A stretch of DNA of 64,000 bases from Caldanaerobius polysaccharolyticus DSM 13641 (GCF_000427425.1 NZ_KE386495.1:102633-166632), one strand, 5' to 3'. Numbered from the stretch's first letter, positions 28,615 to 38,680 are shown. Numbers and translations: made by a program. Notes: generated by a model not told the origin, from the sequence alone.

Positions 28615-28710
28615 CTGCAATCACTCCTTTTTCCTTTATTTATTTTCTATGGTGTTATTTTACCCATCAAATTTGTACAACACTTGACAAAACTATTAAT
28701 TTTTTATGAA

Positions 28711-31446
28711 TTAAATAGCATTTAACTTACTCTTTATTTTATCCATCCTCTCCTTCATCATTATAGAGATAATCAAAAACGCGAAGAAAAACAAAACCAT
28801 TATTACGGCATCATGGGCTAAAACAGCGTAGTCAACGCCTGAGATGATCTCCCTTAAGCCGGAAACCGCATAAGTAAAAGGCATATACGGATTTATGACC
28901 TTGAAAAACGTGGGTACCAGCTCAATGGGAAACGTGCCTGCATCTGAAGTCAATTGCAGTATAAGGAGAACTATGGATATAAGCTTACCCGCCTGCCCCA
29001 GGAGAAATACCAGGCTCTGAATAATGGCTATATACACAAAGGACATAAACACATTGAAAGCGAAGAAAAGCGGTATATTTACAGGTCTTAATCCTAGTAT
29101 CATGACGATAATGCTCACCAGCACCGCCTGCATTATGCCTATATAACCGTAGGATAAAAGTTTACCTAAAACCAATGACGCTGAACTCGCCTTTATATCG
29201 GGGTCAACCTCATCGGTGATGATAAAGAACATCATTATAGCTCCAACCCACAATGAGAGCGGGATGAAATAAGGCGTGAAACCAACGCCGTAGTTTTTAA
29301 CCTTATTCATTGGCCTGTTGCTTATAGCCAAAGGTTGGGATACAAAGCTGGCCATATCCTTGCTGCTGCTCTTGAGATTATCCCTTAACTGCCGGGCACC
29401 ATCGCCCAATTTCCTGGACAGCTCTTCGCTGCCCTTGGAAAGTGCCAACAAACCGGAATTTAAACTGCTAGAACCATCGTACAGGCGGCTGGCGCCGCTT
29501 ACAAAGGAGGGCATATTATCGTTAAGCTCTTTAAGGCCATCGTTCAATCTGTCAGACCCGCTGTAAAGCTGTTTCATGCCGTTTTCCAATGAAGGCATAG
29601 CGCCTATGAGCTTTCGCGCCATCGCGATATTGTCGCCGCTTAAAGCGCCCTGAATCAGCTCCAGTACCTGTCCACTGCTTTTTAAGTCATTTTGCATCTT
29701 TATGAGCTGATTAATCTGCTCTGGCGATCTGGCTATCTGATCCATCATCTGCGGCGTAAACTTCTGTTGAATGGCGCTTATGGCAACCTGTGCCTTTGAC
29801 ACATCGTTCATTAGCTTACTGACGCTGGCCAATGCCTGCTGCGATGAGGGATCGCTTAATATCTCAAGAGTGTTTTTAATACTTACCAGTGTCTTTTGGT
29901 TTTGCTTTAGTTCTTGCTGTATCGCCATCAACTTCTGCATGACCGCGCTTAAATACTCAACATTGCCAGGGCTTAACGCGCTTTTTATAGAATCTATCGT
30001 GCCTTTGCTGCCTTGGATGTATTTTTGCATCTCTTCAAGGGTCTGCAAATTCTTACCCACGCCGGACATAGCTTCGCGGGATTTAACCATGGCATCCTCG
30101 GTGCTCTTGGTCAAGTTGTAATAGCCATCCACAAGCTTTAAAAGCTGTGCCTTCTGCGCAGAATCCAATTTGTCATTGGTGGCAACAGCATTTTTCAGCG
30201 CCTCTACATTTTGCGGCGTATTCAATTCCGAGGCCGCTTGTATGTATTTCTGCGCTTGTTGCTGCTGCTGTGTCACCCACTGAGCAATGCCTTCCGCGTC
30301 CACGTTGGAGAGCTTTTGGGCTTCGTCCAGCAACAACTGAATGGCATCAGCGTTTTTCGCCACAGCGAGTATAGGTTGTAACCCCGTCATATCCACGTAA
30401 GCCAGATCCGAAGCATCCTGCATGAGCTTTGACGTGCTCTGCAGATTATTGACTGAAAGCGCCTCCTGAAGCGATTTTACAGGCAAGTTTTTAATTGAAT
30501 TGCTCGCCACTGCGTAGTCGGACCATATCCTGTTAAACGCGTTGATATTCTGCGGCGTTAAAATAGATGGCAATAGCTTTAGTGCAGATGTGTCCGCATC
30601 CTTTAAAAAACTGGCGTCATAAATCAACGACCTGGAAGCGCTTAAATTTTCAGGGCTGAGCAATGAAGCCAGCTGCCGGTACTGGTCCAATTGGGAAGAC
30701 ATCCCTGCGATGTTTTGGTATGCTGTTTTTAACCCTTGATTTAACTGATATGATCCCTCGTACAAACGGCCTATCCCTGTGGAAATATTTACCGAGGCAT
30801 CTTTTAAATCTTTTGCGCCATCTGACAACGCCTGGCTTCCGTTATTGGCCTGCATCAGCCCTTTATTTAAATCCTCGCTGCCTTTTGCAGCTTTTTGAAG
30901 GCCATCTTTTAAATCATACAGATTGTCAAAGGTAACCCGTGTATACTCATCGGTTATTCTCTTGGCTATCTCATCTTTTAATTCCAGTACGACTTTTGAG
31001 TTAATCTGAGCGGCCAGAAAGTTCTTCTTCTCGTTGTCGGTGTATACAATGGTAGCTTTTCGGGGCTTTCCATCTTTAGCGCTTAAAATATCTTTAGTAA
31101 AGTCCTCAGGTATTACGATCATAGCGTAATACTTATCCCCTTTTAATCCCTTTAACGCCTCGTCTTTTGAAACAAACCTCCAGCCTACGCTGTGGTTGCG
31201 CTTTAAATCCTTTACGATGTCTGAGCCGTAATTGATCTCCTTTTCCTGGTTTACACCTCCTCTGTCCAAGTTCACCACCGCTACAGGCAATCTGTCCAAT
31301 TTGCTATAAGGGTCCCAGAACGCGTAAAGATAAAAAAAGCTGTACATCAACGGCACCACGATTATCGCAGCGACAGAAACCCTTAGTAACCTGTTTCTAA
31401 AGATGGAAGATATATCCCTCCATGCAATTCTTAAGATATTCAACAA
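28711..31446 (-). CDS. YhgE/Pip-family membrane protein
   Basis: A 911-residue protein of the phage-infection-protein/ABC-2-like group. It has one N-terminal membrane helix (VSVAAIIVVPLMYSFFYLYA), a long extracytoplasmic helical region with repeated heptad-like LxxGxxxLxxGLxxL segments, and five or so C-terminal helices from FTPYFIPLSLWVGAIMMFF. Family members include phage receptors and secretion-linked proteins. It is divergent from or adjacent to the TetR gene at 31538, with a palindromic operator between them, so it is probably repressed by that regulator. Confidence 0.88.
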   Translation of the reverse strand: MLNILRIAWRDISSIFRNRLLRVSVAAIIVVPLMYSFFYLYAFWDPYSKLDRLPVAVVNLDRGGVNQEKEINYGSDIVKDLKRNHSVGWRFVSKDEALKGLKGDKYYAMIVIPEDFTKDILSAKDGKPRKATIVYTDNEKKNFLAAQINSKVVLELKDEIAKRITDEYTRVTFDNLYDLKDGLQKAAKGSEDLNKGLMQANNGSQALSDGAKDLKDASVNISTGIGRLYEGSYQLNQGLKTAYQNIAGMSSQLDQYRQLASLLSPENLSASRSLIYDASFLKDADTSALKLLPSILTPQNINAFNRIWSDYAVASNSIKNLPVKSLQEALSVNNLQSTSKLMQDASDLAYVDMTGLQPILAVAKNADAIQLLLDEAQKLSNVDAEGIAQWVTQQQQQAQKYIQAASELNTPQNVEALKNAVATNDKLDSAQKAQLLKLVDGYYNLTKSTEDAMVKSREAMSGVGKNLQTLEEMQKYIQGSKGTIDSIKSALSPGNVEYLSAVMQKLMAIQQELKQNQKTLVSIKNTLEILSDPSSQQALASVSKLMNDVSKAQVAISAIQQKFTPQMMDQIARSPEQINQLIKMQNDLKSSGQVLELIQGALSGDNIAMARKLIGAMPSLENGMKQLYSGSDRLNDGLKELNDNMPSFVSGASRLYDGSSSLNSGLLALSKGSEELSRKLGDGARQLRDNLKSSSKDMASFVSQPLAISNRPMNKVKNYGVGFTPYFIPLSLWVGAIMMFFIITDEVDPDIKASSASLVLGKLLSYGYIGIMQAVLVSIIVMILGLRPVNIPLFFAFNVFMSFVYIAIIQSLVFLLGQAGKLISIVLLILQLTSDAGTFPIELVPTFFKVINPYMPFTYAVSGLREIISGVDYAVLAHDAVIMVLFFFAFLIISIMMKERMDKIKSKLNAI

Positions 31447-31461
31447 ACCACCTCCATTTAT

Positions 31462-31481
31462 TATACTGACCGTTCAGTATA
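31462..31481. promoter_or_regulatory. TetR-type palindromic operator
   Basis: TATACTGA-CCGT-TCAGTATA is a perfect 20-base palindrome 15 bases upstream of the yhgE-like gene and 56 bases after the TetR gene end. TACTGA-type half sites are common for TetR regulators of this size. By position it probably controls the yhgE-like gene. Confidence 0.7.
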
Positions 31482-31537
31482 GTTTATACAACTTTTTTCA
31501 CCCCGTGTCAATAAGGTTAAAAAGCTCAAGGCTATAA

Positions 31538-32101
31538 TCAAGATTGCAAACCGCTTAATATAAAGTCTATATGGCTTTTTGTAAATTCCTCCAGATTGCT
31601 CTCATTGCCTATCATCTCAAACACAACAGCAGAGCATATGGAACCAAATAAGGAATAAGCCATAAAATTGGCATCGCCTTTTCTAATAACGCCATTGGTC
31701 ATACCCTCTACCAGGTATTTCTCCAGGTTTTCTATGTATTCCTTTATCAGCTTTCGCAACTCCAGTTGCCTGTATTCCTGCCCCCACAACTGGCTCATAA
31801 TAACCTTAAAGAGGTCCTTGTAATTGTGCACTAACTCCATTTGTACTTTGCACAGCATTTTGATTTTGTCTATGGGATTTACTTCGCCTTCTGTCTCTTT
31901 ATTTAATTTTTCTATAATTGCCTTCAACCCTTCCACGATAATAAACTTAAAAATATCTTCTTTGCTTTTAAAATGGTAATACAAGGTCCCCTTAGCTACT
32001 CCTGCGTTGGACGCTATCTCGTCCATGGTAGCACCTGCATAACCCCTGATAGAAAAAACCCTTATCGCCGAATCAAATATAGCCATTTTTGTTGAATTCA
32101 T
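31538..32101 (-). CDS. TetR-family transcriptional regulator
   Basis: A 187-residue repressor with an N-terminal helix-turn-helix GATMDEIASNAGVAKGTLYY-HF followed by a variable ligand domain. It stands upstream of, and on the same strand as, the yhgE-like gene, separated by the palindrome at 31462. The inducer is unknown; by analogy with similar pairs it may sense a membrane-active compound. Confidence 0.9.
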   Translation of the reverse strand: MNSTKMAIFDSAIRVFSIRGYAGATMDEIASNAGVAKGTLYYHFKSKEDIFKFIIVEGLKAIIEKLNKETEGEVNPIDKIKMLCKVQMELVHNYKDLFKVIMSQLWGQEYRQLELRKLIKEYIENLEKYLVEGMTNGVIRKGDANFMAYSLFGSICSAVVFEMIGNESNLEEFTKSHIDFILSGLQS

Positions 32102-32146
32102 AAAATCACCTCAGCGCCGATGCACATAATACAAGAGTATTATATA

Positions 32147-32902
32147 TTATATAGCATCAAAAATCATCTTTATTGCATATAAAAATGTCACTGAAACAAG
32201 AATAGGCTTTATCAGTTTTGCTCCATTTTTTATTGCAACTTTTGTCCCCAGCCTCGCTCCGAGTATCATCGCGATTGCCATTGGCACAGCCACAGAATAC
32301 ATAATTTTTCCGTTTAGGAAAAACAAAACCGATGATGTTATATTACTGACAAAATTAAGTATTTTACCGTTTCCAGCGCTTATTTTAAAATCGTAATTTA
32401 GAAGCGTTAAAAATAAAAATATATAAAAAGATCCTGTACCAGGACCAAAAAAGCCATCGTAAAAGCCCAATATTAGTGATATTATAAGTCCCGTTGCAAC
32501 AGTTTTTTTGTTTAAGCCCTCAAATTTATTTTCGTTGCCAATATTCTTAACTAAAAGTGTATATATTGCAACAAAAATCATCAAAAAAATTATAATAATC
32601 TTCAAATGCGAACTGTCAATCAGAAGTACTGCTTTGACGCCAATTGCTGCGCCAATTAATGTACCAAAAACCAGATACTTCAAAAGATTGTAATCAAATA
32701 CCCTGTACTTTATAAATGTCAGAGAACTTGTAAAAGATGCGCATGTTGACGCAAATTTATTTGTGCCAAGTGCAAAAGCAGGAGGTACGCCCAAAATCAT
32801 AAGCCCCGGCAAGCTTATTAGGCCTCCTCCACCAGCTATGGAATCAATAAATGCAGCAGTAAATCCTATAAAACACAATACTATCATATATTCAATCGAC
32901 AA
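32147..32902 (-). CDS. TauE/SafE (DUF81) sulfite/anion exporter family protein
   Basis: A 251-residue, seven- or eight-helix membrane protein. The family N-terminus IGFTAAFIDSIAGGGGLISLP is clear, and the duplicated half has GFYDGFFGPGTGSFY. The family exports sulfite, sulfoacetate or related anions; the actual substrate here is unknown. It is 45 bases upstream of the TetR gene on the same strand, so co-transcription is possible. Confidence 0.9.
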   Translation of the reverse strand: MSIEYMIVLCFIGFTAAFIDSIAGGGGLISLPGLMILGVPPAFALGTNKFASTCASFTSSLTFIKYRVFDYNLLKYLVFGTLIGAAIGVKAVLLIDSSHLKIIIIFLMIFVAIYTLLVKNIGNENKFEGLNKKTVATGLIISLILGFYDGFFGPGTGSFYIFLFLTLLNYDFKISAGNGKILNFVSNITSSVLFFLNGKIMYSVAVPMAIAMILGARLGTKVAIKNGAKLIKPILVSVTFLYAIKMIFDAI

Positions 32903-33010
32903 TTATATCACCTCAAAATATAACCACTTTGCCTTAACATTTTTAACCCTTGAGGCTAATACGCCGCACACCTTGTATAAAGCAAAATCTCCTTTCCAAC
33001 TTACTTATAT

Positions 33011-34507
<1,497 letters not shown>

Positions 34508-34609
34508 TTAATCCCGTGATATAACTTTATCAAGTTATACTTCACTAAACCTATTATTCGCCATATTGTGGAATTTATTATCGCCGCCATCCAAAAAGTT
34601 TATAGCAGT

Positions 34610-34830
34610 ACTACATAAATATGCTATAATAACATCTATAAAAATGCAATGGGTGTTAAAATTGAAACGTATTTTTTACATAGGTGCTATAGCTGTAGGA
34701 ATAGCGTTAGGCTTTTAGTCCCCTATGAACTCGCCTTGTCATTCTCTTTCTGATAAGCCTACCCGACGGAAACATAAAGCACTTCGGCTCACTGTTTAAA
34801 ACACCTGGCATAAGACTTATAAAGAAAAAA
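34610..34830 (+). pseudogene. Broken copy of YdcZ-like gene
   Basis: Matches 24225-24707 from the upstream sequence on. It starts TTGAAACGTATTTTTTACAT, hits TAG where copy A has the Gln codon of GFQSPMNS, and then loses about 60 codons (joining NSP to FLISLP). Only the C-terminal RLIKK-like codons remain, followed by a copy of the terminator hairpin. The upstream bases 34430-34609 show no gene. Confidence 0.88.
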
Positions 34831-34869
34831 ATTCGCTGTATCCACACAGCGGATCTAATTTATGCTAAT

Positions 34870-35373
34870 CTATCTTACTCCAAATACGCTCTCTATGTAA
34901 GCTATGCCTGTAGGTGTCTTAAAATACTTTTCCTTTATAGAGCGGATCGCATCGGGGTCTTTTATCCCCTCTTCAAAAATATTGACCAAAAAGTCTGCTT
35001 CCACCAGTATCTGAAAGTCTATCCCGTGGATTTTAGTGTAGGTATGATGATGGCGGATTATAAAGCACACGCGGTCAACCAGCCCAGGCTCTAGGCCAAA
35101 AGGGGTCAAAATCTCCCTGGCTATCCCTGGGCCTTCCTCCTGTTGAAATCGCGCTGAGGAGGAGTTATACTTTCGCTCGGCCTCTTTTATGCCTATATCG
35201 TGCAAAATCGCCGAAATCTCCACTGTAACAAGCTCATTACCTGCTAACCCCTCTAAAACAGCGATGTTTCTGGCAAAGGTGTAGACCTTAAGCAGATGGT
35301 GTATTCTCCTGGCATCGCATTCAAAGTAAAGCACAGCTCTTTTAAGCACTTGCTGAACCACATTGTCTTGCAT
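34870..35373 (-). CDS. HD-domain phosphohydrolase, copy B
   Basis: A 167-residue near-identical duplicate of the protein at 24740-25243, with only a few substitutions. These include GNHH to RHHH, Asp to His in TKIDGIDF, and a changed C-terminal tail (FGVR for FEGR). The HD dyad and other ligands are kept, but the changes cluster at the active-site loop, so activity or specificity may differ. It is followed upstream by YjbQ copy B, as in copy A. Confidence 0.85.
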   Translation of the reverse strand: MQDNVVQQVLKRAVLYFECDARRIHHLLKVYTFARNIAVLEGLAGNELVTVEISAILHDIGIKEAERKYNSSSARFQQEEGPGIAREILTPFGLEPGLVDRVCFIIRHHHTYTKIHGIDFQILVEADFLVNIFEEGIKDPDAIRSIKEKYFKTPTGIAYIESVFGVR

Positions 35374-35396
35374 GTCAATTCCCCTTTTCCCATAAC

Positions 35397-35792
35397 TTAG
35401 CTTGCCTTAATGAACTTAAGATAAACCTTTCGCCTCCTGGGACCGTCGAATTCGCAGAAATATATACCCTGCCATGTCCCCAGTACAAGCTCGCCCTTCT
35501 CCACAATAACCGACACACAGGACCCCACTAAAGAGGCTTTTATATGGGCATCTGAATTGCCCTCTACGTGCCTGTAAGGTATGTCTGGAACCATGGCCTT
35601 AAAACCGTTTAAAATATCCCTTTTCACATCGCTATCGGCGTTCTCGTTTATAGTCACGCCTGCAGTGGTATGGGGAACAAAGACGTAACATATCCCGTCC
35701 TGTACGCCTTGCTTTTTTAACTCCTCTCGCACCATCCCCGTTATGTTTATCATCTCTTCCCTCTGCCTGGTCGCCAGCTCCATCTCTACCAT
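35397..35792 (-). CDS. YjbQ/UPF0047 family protein, copy B
   Basis: A 131-residue duplicate of the protein at 25267-25662 with a handful of substitutions (for example IELELA to [17 protein letters not shown] to GSCVSVIVEKG). All conserved motifs are kept. The ribosome site GAAGGAGGCG is better than in copy A. It corresponds to the site that serves the isomerase gene in copy A, so this copy may be expressed from the former promoter of the sugar operon. Confidence 0.87.
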   Translation of the reverse strand: MVEMELATRQREEMINITGMVREELKKQGVQDGICYVFVPHTTAGVTINENADSDVKRDILNGFKAMVPDIPYRHVEGNSDAHIKASLVGSCVSVIVEKGELVLGTWQGIYFCEFDGPRRRKVYLKFIKAS

Positions 35793-35915
35793 CATTTAAA
35801 GCGCCTCCTTCTCCAGGAATAATATAACAATCAAACTAAAAAGTCAACATATCATCAGACACAAAATTAACCGACTTTCGCCTCCAAAAAGGAAGGTAAA
35901 AGCCGGTTAATCCAT

Positions 35916-36093
35916 TTATATCTCAGAACCGTAATCAGTGTTGCTGGAGGAATTGCCCTCTGTGGTCTGCTCGTTAAAATGCCTTTTCTCCATAAAACCT
36001 TTGTGCAATATGCTGGAAAGTCCGTTTTGCTCTATATTCTTTTCCATAGCATCAATCTCGCTAGTTATGATGCTTCCCTGATCTTTAGTGATC
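35916..36093 (-). pseudogene. C-terminal remnant of a DUF2680 gene
   Basis: The last 58 codons match the end of the protein at 27724-28614 (ITKDQGSIITSEIDAMEKN, IEQNGL, LHKGFM, SSSNTDYGSEI then stop). The similarity ends abruptly near 36093. The sequence from there to the tRNA at 36209 shows no gene. Confidence 0.85.
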
Positions 36094-36208
36094 TGCCATG
36101 TGAAAACACTACAACTATTTTTACAAAAGCAAAGCTATGCAAAGACAAAAAAAGCACAAAAAATGGATATGGACTTAATCCATACCCTCCAACCCGTATA
36201 AATAGTAG

Positions 36209-36281
<73 letters not shown>

Positions 36282-36309
36282 TTTTCATTTTTTCGCCGAA
36301 CACTCTTAT

Positions 36310-36338
36310 ATTTTATCAGAGCTCTTTCTGTTTGTCAA
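36310..36338 (-). promoter_or_regulatory. Sigma-A promoter of tRNA-Lys
   Basis: On the minus strand, TTGACA (36338-36333), a 17-base spacer and TAAAAT (36315-36310) lie 28 bases before the tRNA-Lys gene. Confidence 0.8.
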
Positions 36339-36503
36339 CACTATTTTTATAATCGCGCGCAAATCCGCAAGCTTTATTTTACATAAACGCAGATCCCCTA
36401 AGCAAAGTAAATGCATTAATTAATAATTGCGAAATTCAACCAAAAGATTTATACAACTTACTCCGAAAGATCATAAAATTTGAGAACAGGTAGATATAAA
36501 AAT

Positions 36504-36523
36504 AAGCCCCTATCCATGGGCTT
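36504..36523 (-). terminator. Terminator after tRNA-Gln
   Basis: AAGCCC-ATGGATAG-GGGCTT on the minus strand, followed by ATTTTT, begins 12 bases after the tRNA-Gln 3' end. Confidence 0.75.
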
Positions 36524-36534
36524 TTATTTTTGAG

Positions 36535-36606
36535 CTGGGATGGCAGGATTCGAACCTACGAATGCCAGAGTCAAAGTCTGGTGCCTTACCGCTTGGCTAC
36601 ATCCCA
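36535..36606 (-). tRNA. tRNA-Gln (TTG anticodon)
   Basis: A 72-base tRNA. The acceptor TGGGATG pairs with CATCCCA, the D-arm is AGCCAAGCGGTAAGGC, the anticodon stem CCAGA/TCTGG encloses CTTTGAC-type loop bases with TTG, and the T-arm is GGTTCGAATCC. It lies between the tRNA-Lys gene and the tRNA-Arg fragment. Confidence 0.93.
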
Positions 36607-36616
36607 ATATTCCCTA

Positions 36617-36656
36617 CGCGCCCTGTAGGATTTGAACCTACGACCTCCAGATTCGA
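36617..36656 (-). other. 3' fragment of tRNA-Arg: probable prophage attachment site
   Basis: On the minus strand the sequence runs from the anticodon (TCGAA, then stem TCTGG) through GTCGTAGGTTCAAATCCTAC to the acceptor half AGGGCGCG. It is the last 40 bases of a tRNA-Arg (TCG). No D-arm or 5' acceptor half precedes it. A half tRNA directly at the edge of a prophage is the usual mark of tyrosine-recombinase integration, so this is attL or attR. The intact tRNA should lie at the other prophage end, outside the window. Confidence 0.75.
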
Positions 36657-36782
36657 TTTTGTACTATATATAGTTTTCTATAAATCCCTGCAAGTGGCTT
36701 AAATGCTGGCTTTTTCAACTATGTTATTCTGTATAAAATTAAAGTTATCTAAAACTAATGTGGGAATAGTGTGGGAATGATT

Positions 36783-36809
36783 AAAAAAGGCATAATAGCC
36801 TCTTTTTTA
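36783..36809. terminator. Terminator after prophage toxin-antitoxin pair
   Basis: AAAAAAGGC-ATAATA-GCCTCTTTTTT has A- and T-runs on both sides of a short GGC/GCC stem. It lies 58 bases downstream of the 207-aa gene. The rest of 36657-36866, between the attachment site and the gene, holds a repeated GTGGGAAT (36757-36778) but no ORF. Confidence 0.65.
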
Positions 36810-36866
36810 GTTATATGTTTTTGTCTATAACTGTATAGAGAAGTTATCATAAAATATTGCTTCTTT

Positions 36867-37490
36867 TCATGAATTAGATAATGTATCCAATAATTCTTCA
36901 TAAGTAGAAATCTCTGAACGCAACTTATCGTTTTCTTCTTTTAACTTTATCAGTTCACCATCTCTATAGCTACAACAAGTTTGAGGAGGCTTAAAAAATT
37001 TTCTACCTCCATAATTCTCATCTGGATATAAATTATGATGTGGATCTAACCACACTATATAAAATATATTTCCGATTAGAAACCCGTGAATCCCACCTTT
37101 GCTTTTTGCTATTCTAATTTGTCTACATTCAACTTGTTCATAAAAATCTTCATCAAATCCAAAATCATAATCAAGCTTAGACCAATCATGGGCATGAGGC
37201 CGATAATGCTCATATAATTCATTCAATAATTGCTTTTTAGTTATTTTTGATACATCTCTAAGCATAAAAAATAAATCATTCACCCAATTTATACAAATTC
37301 CTCCTAAATTAAATGCTTCATGTGTTAAATCTAAAAACCTAAAAGAAAAAATAATTTTTCCTTCTTTGTATTTTTTAAGTTCATTAATTTCTTCCTGAGG
37401 AATAGGGAATTTTTTTGTCCCTACTTGAGGCTTTTGTGGCTTTGGTAAAATAACTTTTTCATTTTTTTTAATCGTTTTGGCTTTGCTCAT
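36867..37490 (-). CDS. Probable toxin partner of Panacea antitoxin (207 aa)
   Basis: A 207-residue soluble protein. It has a basic N-terminus, a conserved-looking core (IIFSFRFLDLTHEAFNLG; HAHDWSKLD; IHGFLIGNIFYIVWLDPHHNLYP) and a C-terminal coiled coil. I do not know the family; the IVWLDPHHNLYP segment looks like a catalytic or ligand pocket. It overlaps the Panacea-domain gene by 23 bases and is read after it. Panacea (DUF4065) proteins are known as antitoxins paired with very diverse toxins. A toxin role is therefore inferred from context only. Confidence 0.5.
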   Translation of the reverse strand: MSKAKTIKKNEKVILPKPQKPQVGTKKFPIPQEEINELKKYKEGKIIFSFRFLDLTHEAFNLGGICINWVNDLFFMLRDVSKITKKQLLNELYEHYRPHAHDWSKLDYDFGFDEDFYEQVECRQIRIAKSKGGIHGFLIGNIFYIVWLDPHHNLYPDENYGGRKFFKPPQTCCSYRDGELIKLKEENDKLRSEISTYEELLDTLSNS

Positions 37491-37926
37491 ATATATCCCA
37501 ATAAAATTTCTGCATTGTTTCTTCTTTTATAACATTATGTGAGGGTTCCCATTCCTCAAGGCCTTCCCTTGCTTCTTTCCATGGCAATTCCGTATGCGTT
37601 AATTTTTCTAATTCATCTCCTGTAAAATCTCCATAAGTATTAAAAACAACTTTTAAAAACTCATATGTTTCTTCATCTATATTTGATGGTATACTATTTT
37701 CCTTGGGAATATCATCCCACCCATATACCTTATATACATTATATAACTCTCGGCAAACTGGTCCATGTATCCAGGCCTCAAAATTTGCATCAAACAGCCT
37801 TTCTCCATTATATAAAGCCAAATGCCAAGCTTGAGCATAATAACACAATTTTTGTAATTTCTTATGTGTCATTGAATCCATAAATAAAAATGTTTTTGCC
37901 ACATCAAATATACTAGGTTTATCCAC
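37468..37926 (-). CDS. Panacea-domain (DUF4065, SocA/GepA-like) antitoxin
   Basis: A 152-residue protein from GTG 37926 (VDKPSIFDVAKTFL; ribosome site AAAGGGGGA); an upstream ATG at 37971 would add 15 residues. The Panacea signature is clear: THKKLQKLCYYAQAWHLALYNG, LFDANFEAWIHGPVCRELY and LEKLTHTELPWKEAR. Such proteins neutralise a wide range of toxins and include SocA and GepA. It is the first gene of a two-gene prophage cassette next to the attachment site, probably a phage-defence or maintenance system. Confidence 0.85.
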   Translation of the reverse strand: MDKPSIFDVAKTFLFMDSMTHKKLQKLCYYAQAWHLALYNGERLFDANFEAWIHGPVCRELYNVYKVYGWDDIPKENSIPSNIDEETYEFLKVVFNTYGDFTGDELEKLTHTELPWKEAREGLEEWEPSHNVIKEETMQKFYWDIYEQSQND

Positions 37927-38049
37927 TTGTAATCCCCCTTTTAAAAAAACCACCTTTCCCATAAAAACCACCCATAAATATTTATTATTTAATCCATAAT
38001 ACTAGTATATGTATTACCATATTAAGTGGTTTTTATTACAAAATGATAT

Positions 38050-38160
38050 CATTCTGATACAAAACTGTCCATCCTTATTTTTCTTTATTTAGCCTTATTT
38101 ATTCTAATTTATCATTATTTATCTCTGTTTCTCTTTATTTATCTTAAATTTTCTAAAGCG
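38050..38160. other. TTATTTA-rich leader upstream of the Panacea cassette
   Basis: The 300 bases between the Panacea gene and HicB contain no ORF. About ten TTATT(T)A-type words (TTATTTTTCTTTATTTAGCC and similar) crowd 38070-38155, followed by a degenerate hairpin GACCC-GAAA-GGCC at about 38171. This AT-rich tract may hold the cassette promoter (TATTAAGTGG-rich stretch at 38010-38030). Nothing more can be said. Confidence 0.3.
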
Positions 38161-38246
38161 CACAAAAAAATAGACCCGAAAGGCCGTTTTCATTTTTGCT
38201 GTATGTCCCTTACAATGTCTACTGTACTTTTCAAAAACGGAAAAAT

Positions 38247-38274
38247 ATTAAGCACCCATATTAGAGTGCTTAAT
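38247..38274 (-). terminator. Terminator of hicAB
   Basis: ATTAAGCAC and GTGCTTAAT form a perfect 9-bp stem with a 10-base loop, overlapping the last codons of hicB and followed by ATTTTTCC on the minus strand. Confidence 0.75.
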
Positions 38275-38680
38275 GTTTGTATTCTCTAATTCCCAGTTTT
38301 TCTTTGAGTGCCTCTTGAAGAACTTGTGAAAAGTTTATATTATTCCTCTCGGCCATAATGTTTAACCATTGAGGTATAGTTAAAGTTTTCTTAACGGACT
38401 TATTATCCATTTCATTACGTACAAGGGGCATCCAAACTTCTATAAGTACAGGAATTTGATTTGTTTCAAGTTTTAGTTTATTTATAGGAGTCGGCTCAGG
38501 TATTGGCTCATTGTCTCTTTCCATGCCCCATAAAAAGAGCCCTAAAACCTCTTTGGCATTATGCATCGCTTCTTCAGTCGTATCCGCGCACGACAGACAA
38601 CCTGGTAAATCAGGAAATTCTATTGATATTCCATCATCATCATAAGTAAATATCGCAGGGAAAATATAAGTATCTTTCAT
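38270..38680 (-). CDS. hicB: HicB-type antitoxin
   Basis: A 136-residue protein from ATG 38680 (MKDTYIFPAIFTYD), chosen because AAAGGGAGG precedes it. The HicB fold signature is clear: GISIEFPDLPGCLSCADTTEEAMHNAKEVL. A C-terminal ribbon-helix-helix-like segment (LTIPQWLNIMAERNNINFSQVLQEAL) binds DNA for autoregulation. It pairs with the upstream hicA. Confidence 0.92.
   Translation of the reverse strand: MKDTYIFPAIFTYDDDGISIEFPDLPGCLSCADTTEEAMHNAKEVLGLFLWGMERDNEPIPEPTPINKLKLETNQIPVLIEVWMPLVRNEMDNKSVKKTLTIPQWLNIMAERNNINFSQVLQEALKEKLGIREYKH

Larger units (their letters stand above)
34610..36093. repeat. Second copy of a ~1.5 kb chromosomal segment
   Basis: A direct, same-orientation repeat of sequence found at 24225-25674 plus 27603-27905. 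It contains a YdcZ remnant, the HD and YjbQ genes, the intergenic AT-rich stretch with the terminator, and the C-terminal end of the DUF2680 gene. The 1.9 kb of copy A that encodes the sugar oxidoreductase and isomerase is absent. The join lies exactly between a ribosome site (GAAGGAGGCG) and the YjbQ start. Confidence 0.88.

Noticed and set aside
30147..30374. Plus-strand ORFs inside the yhgE-like gene
   Set aside because: They are shadow frames of a long, well-supported minus-strand gene.
36617..36656. A complete tRNA-Arg gene
   Set aside because: No D-arm or 5' acceptor half is present; only the 3' half exists.
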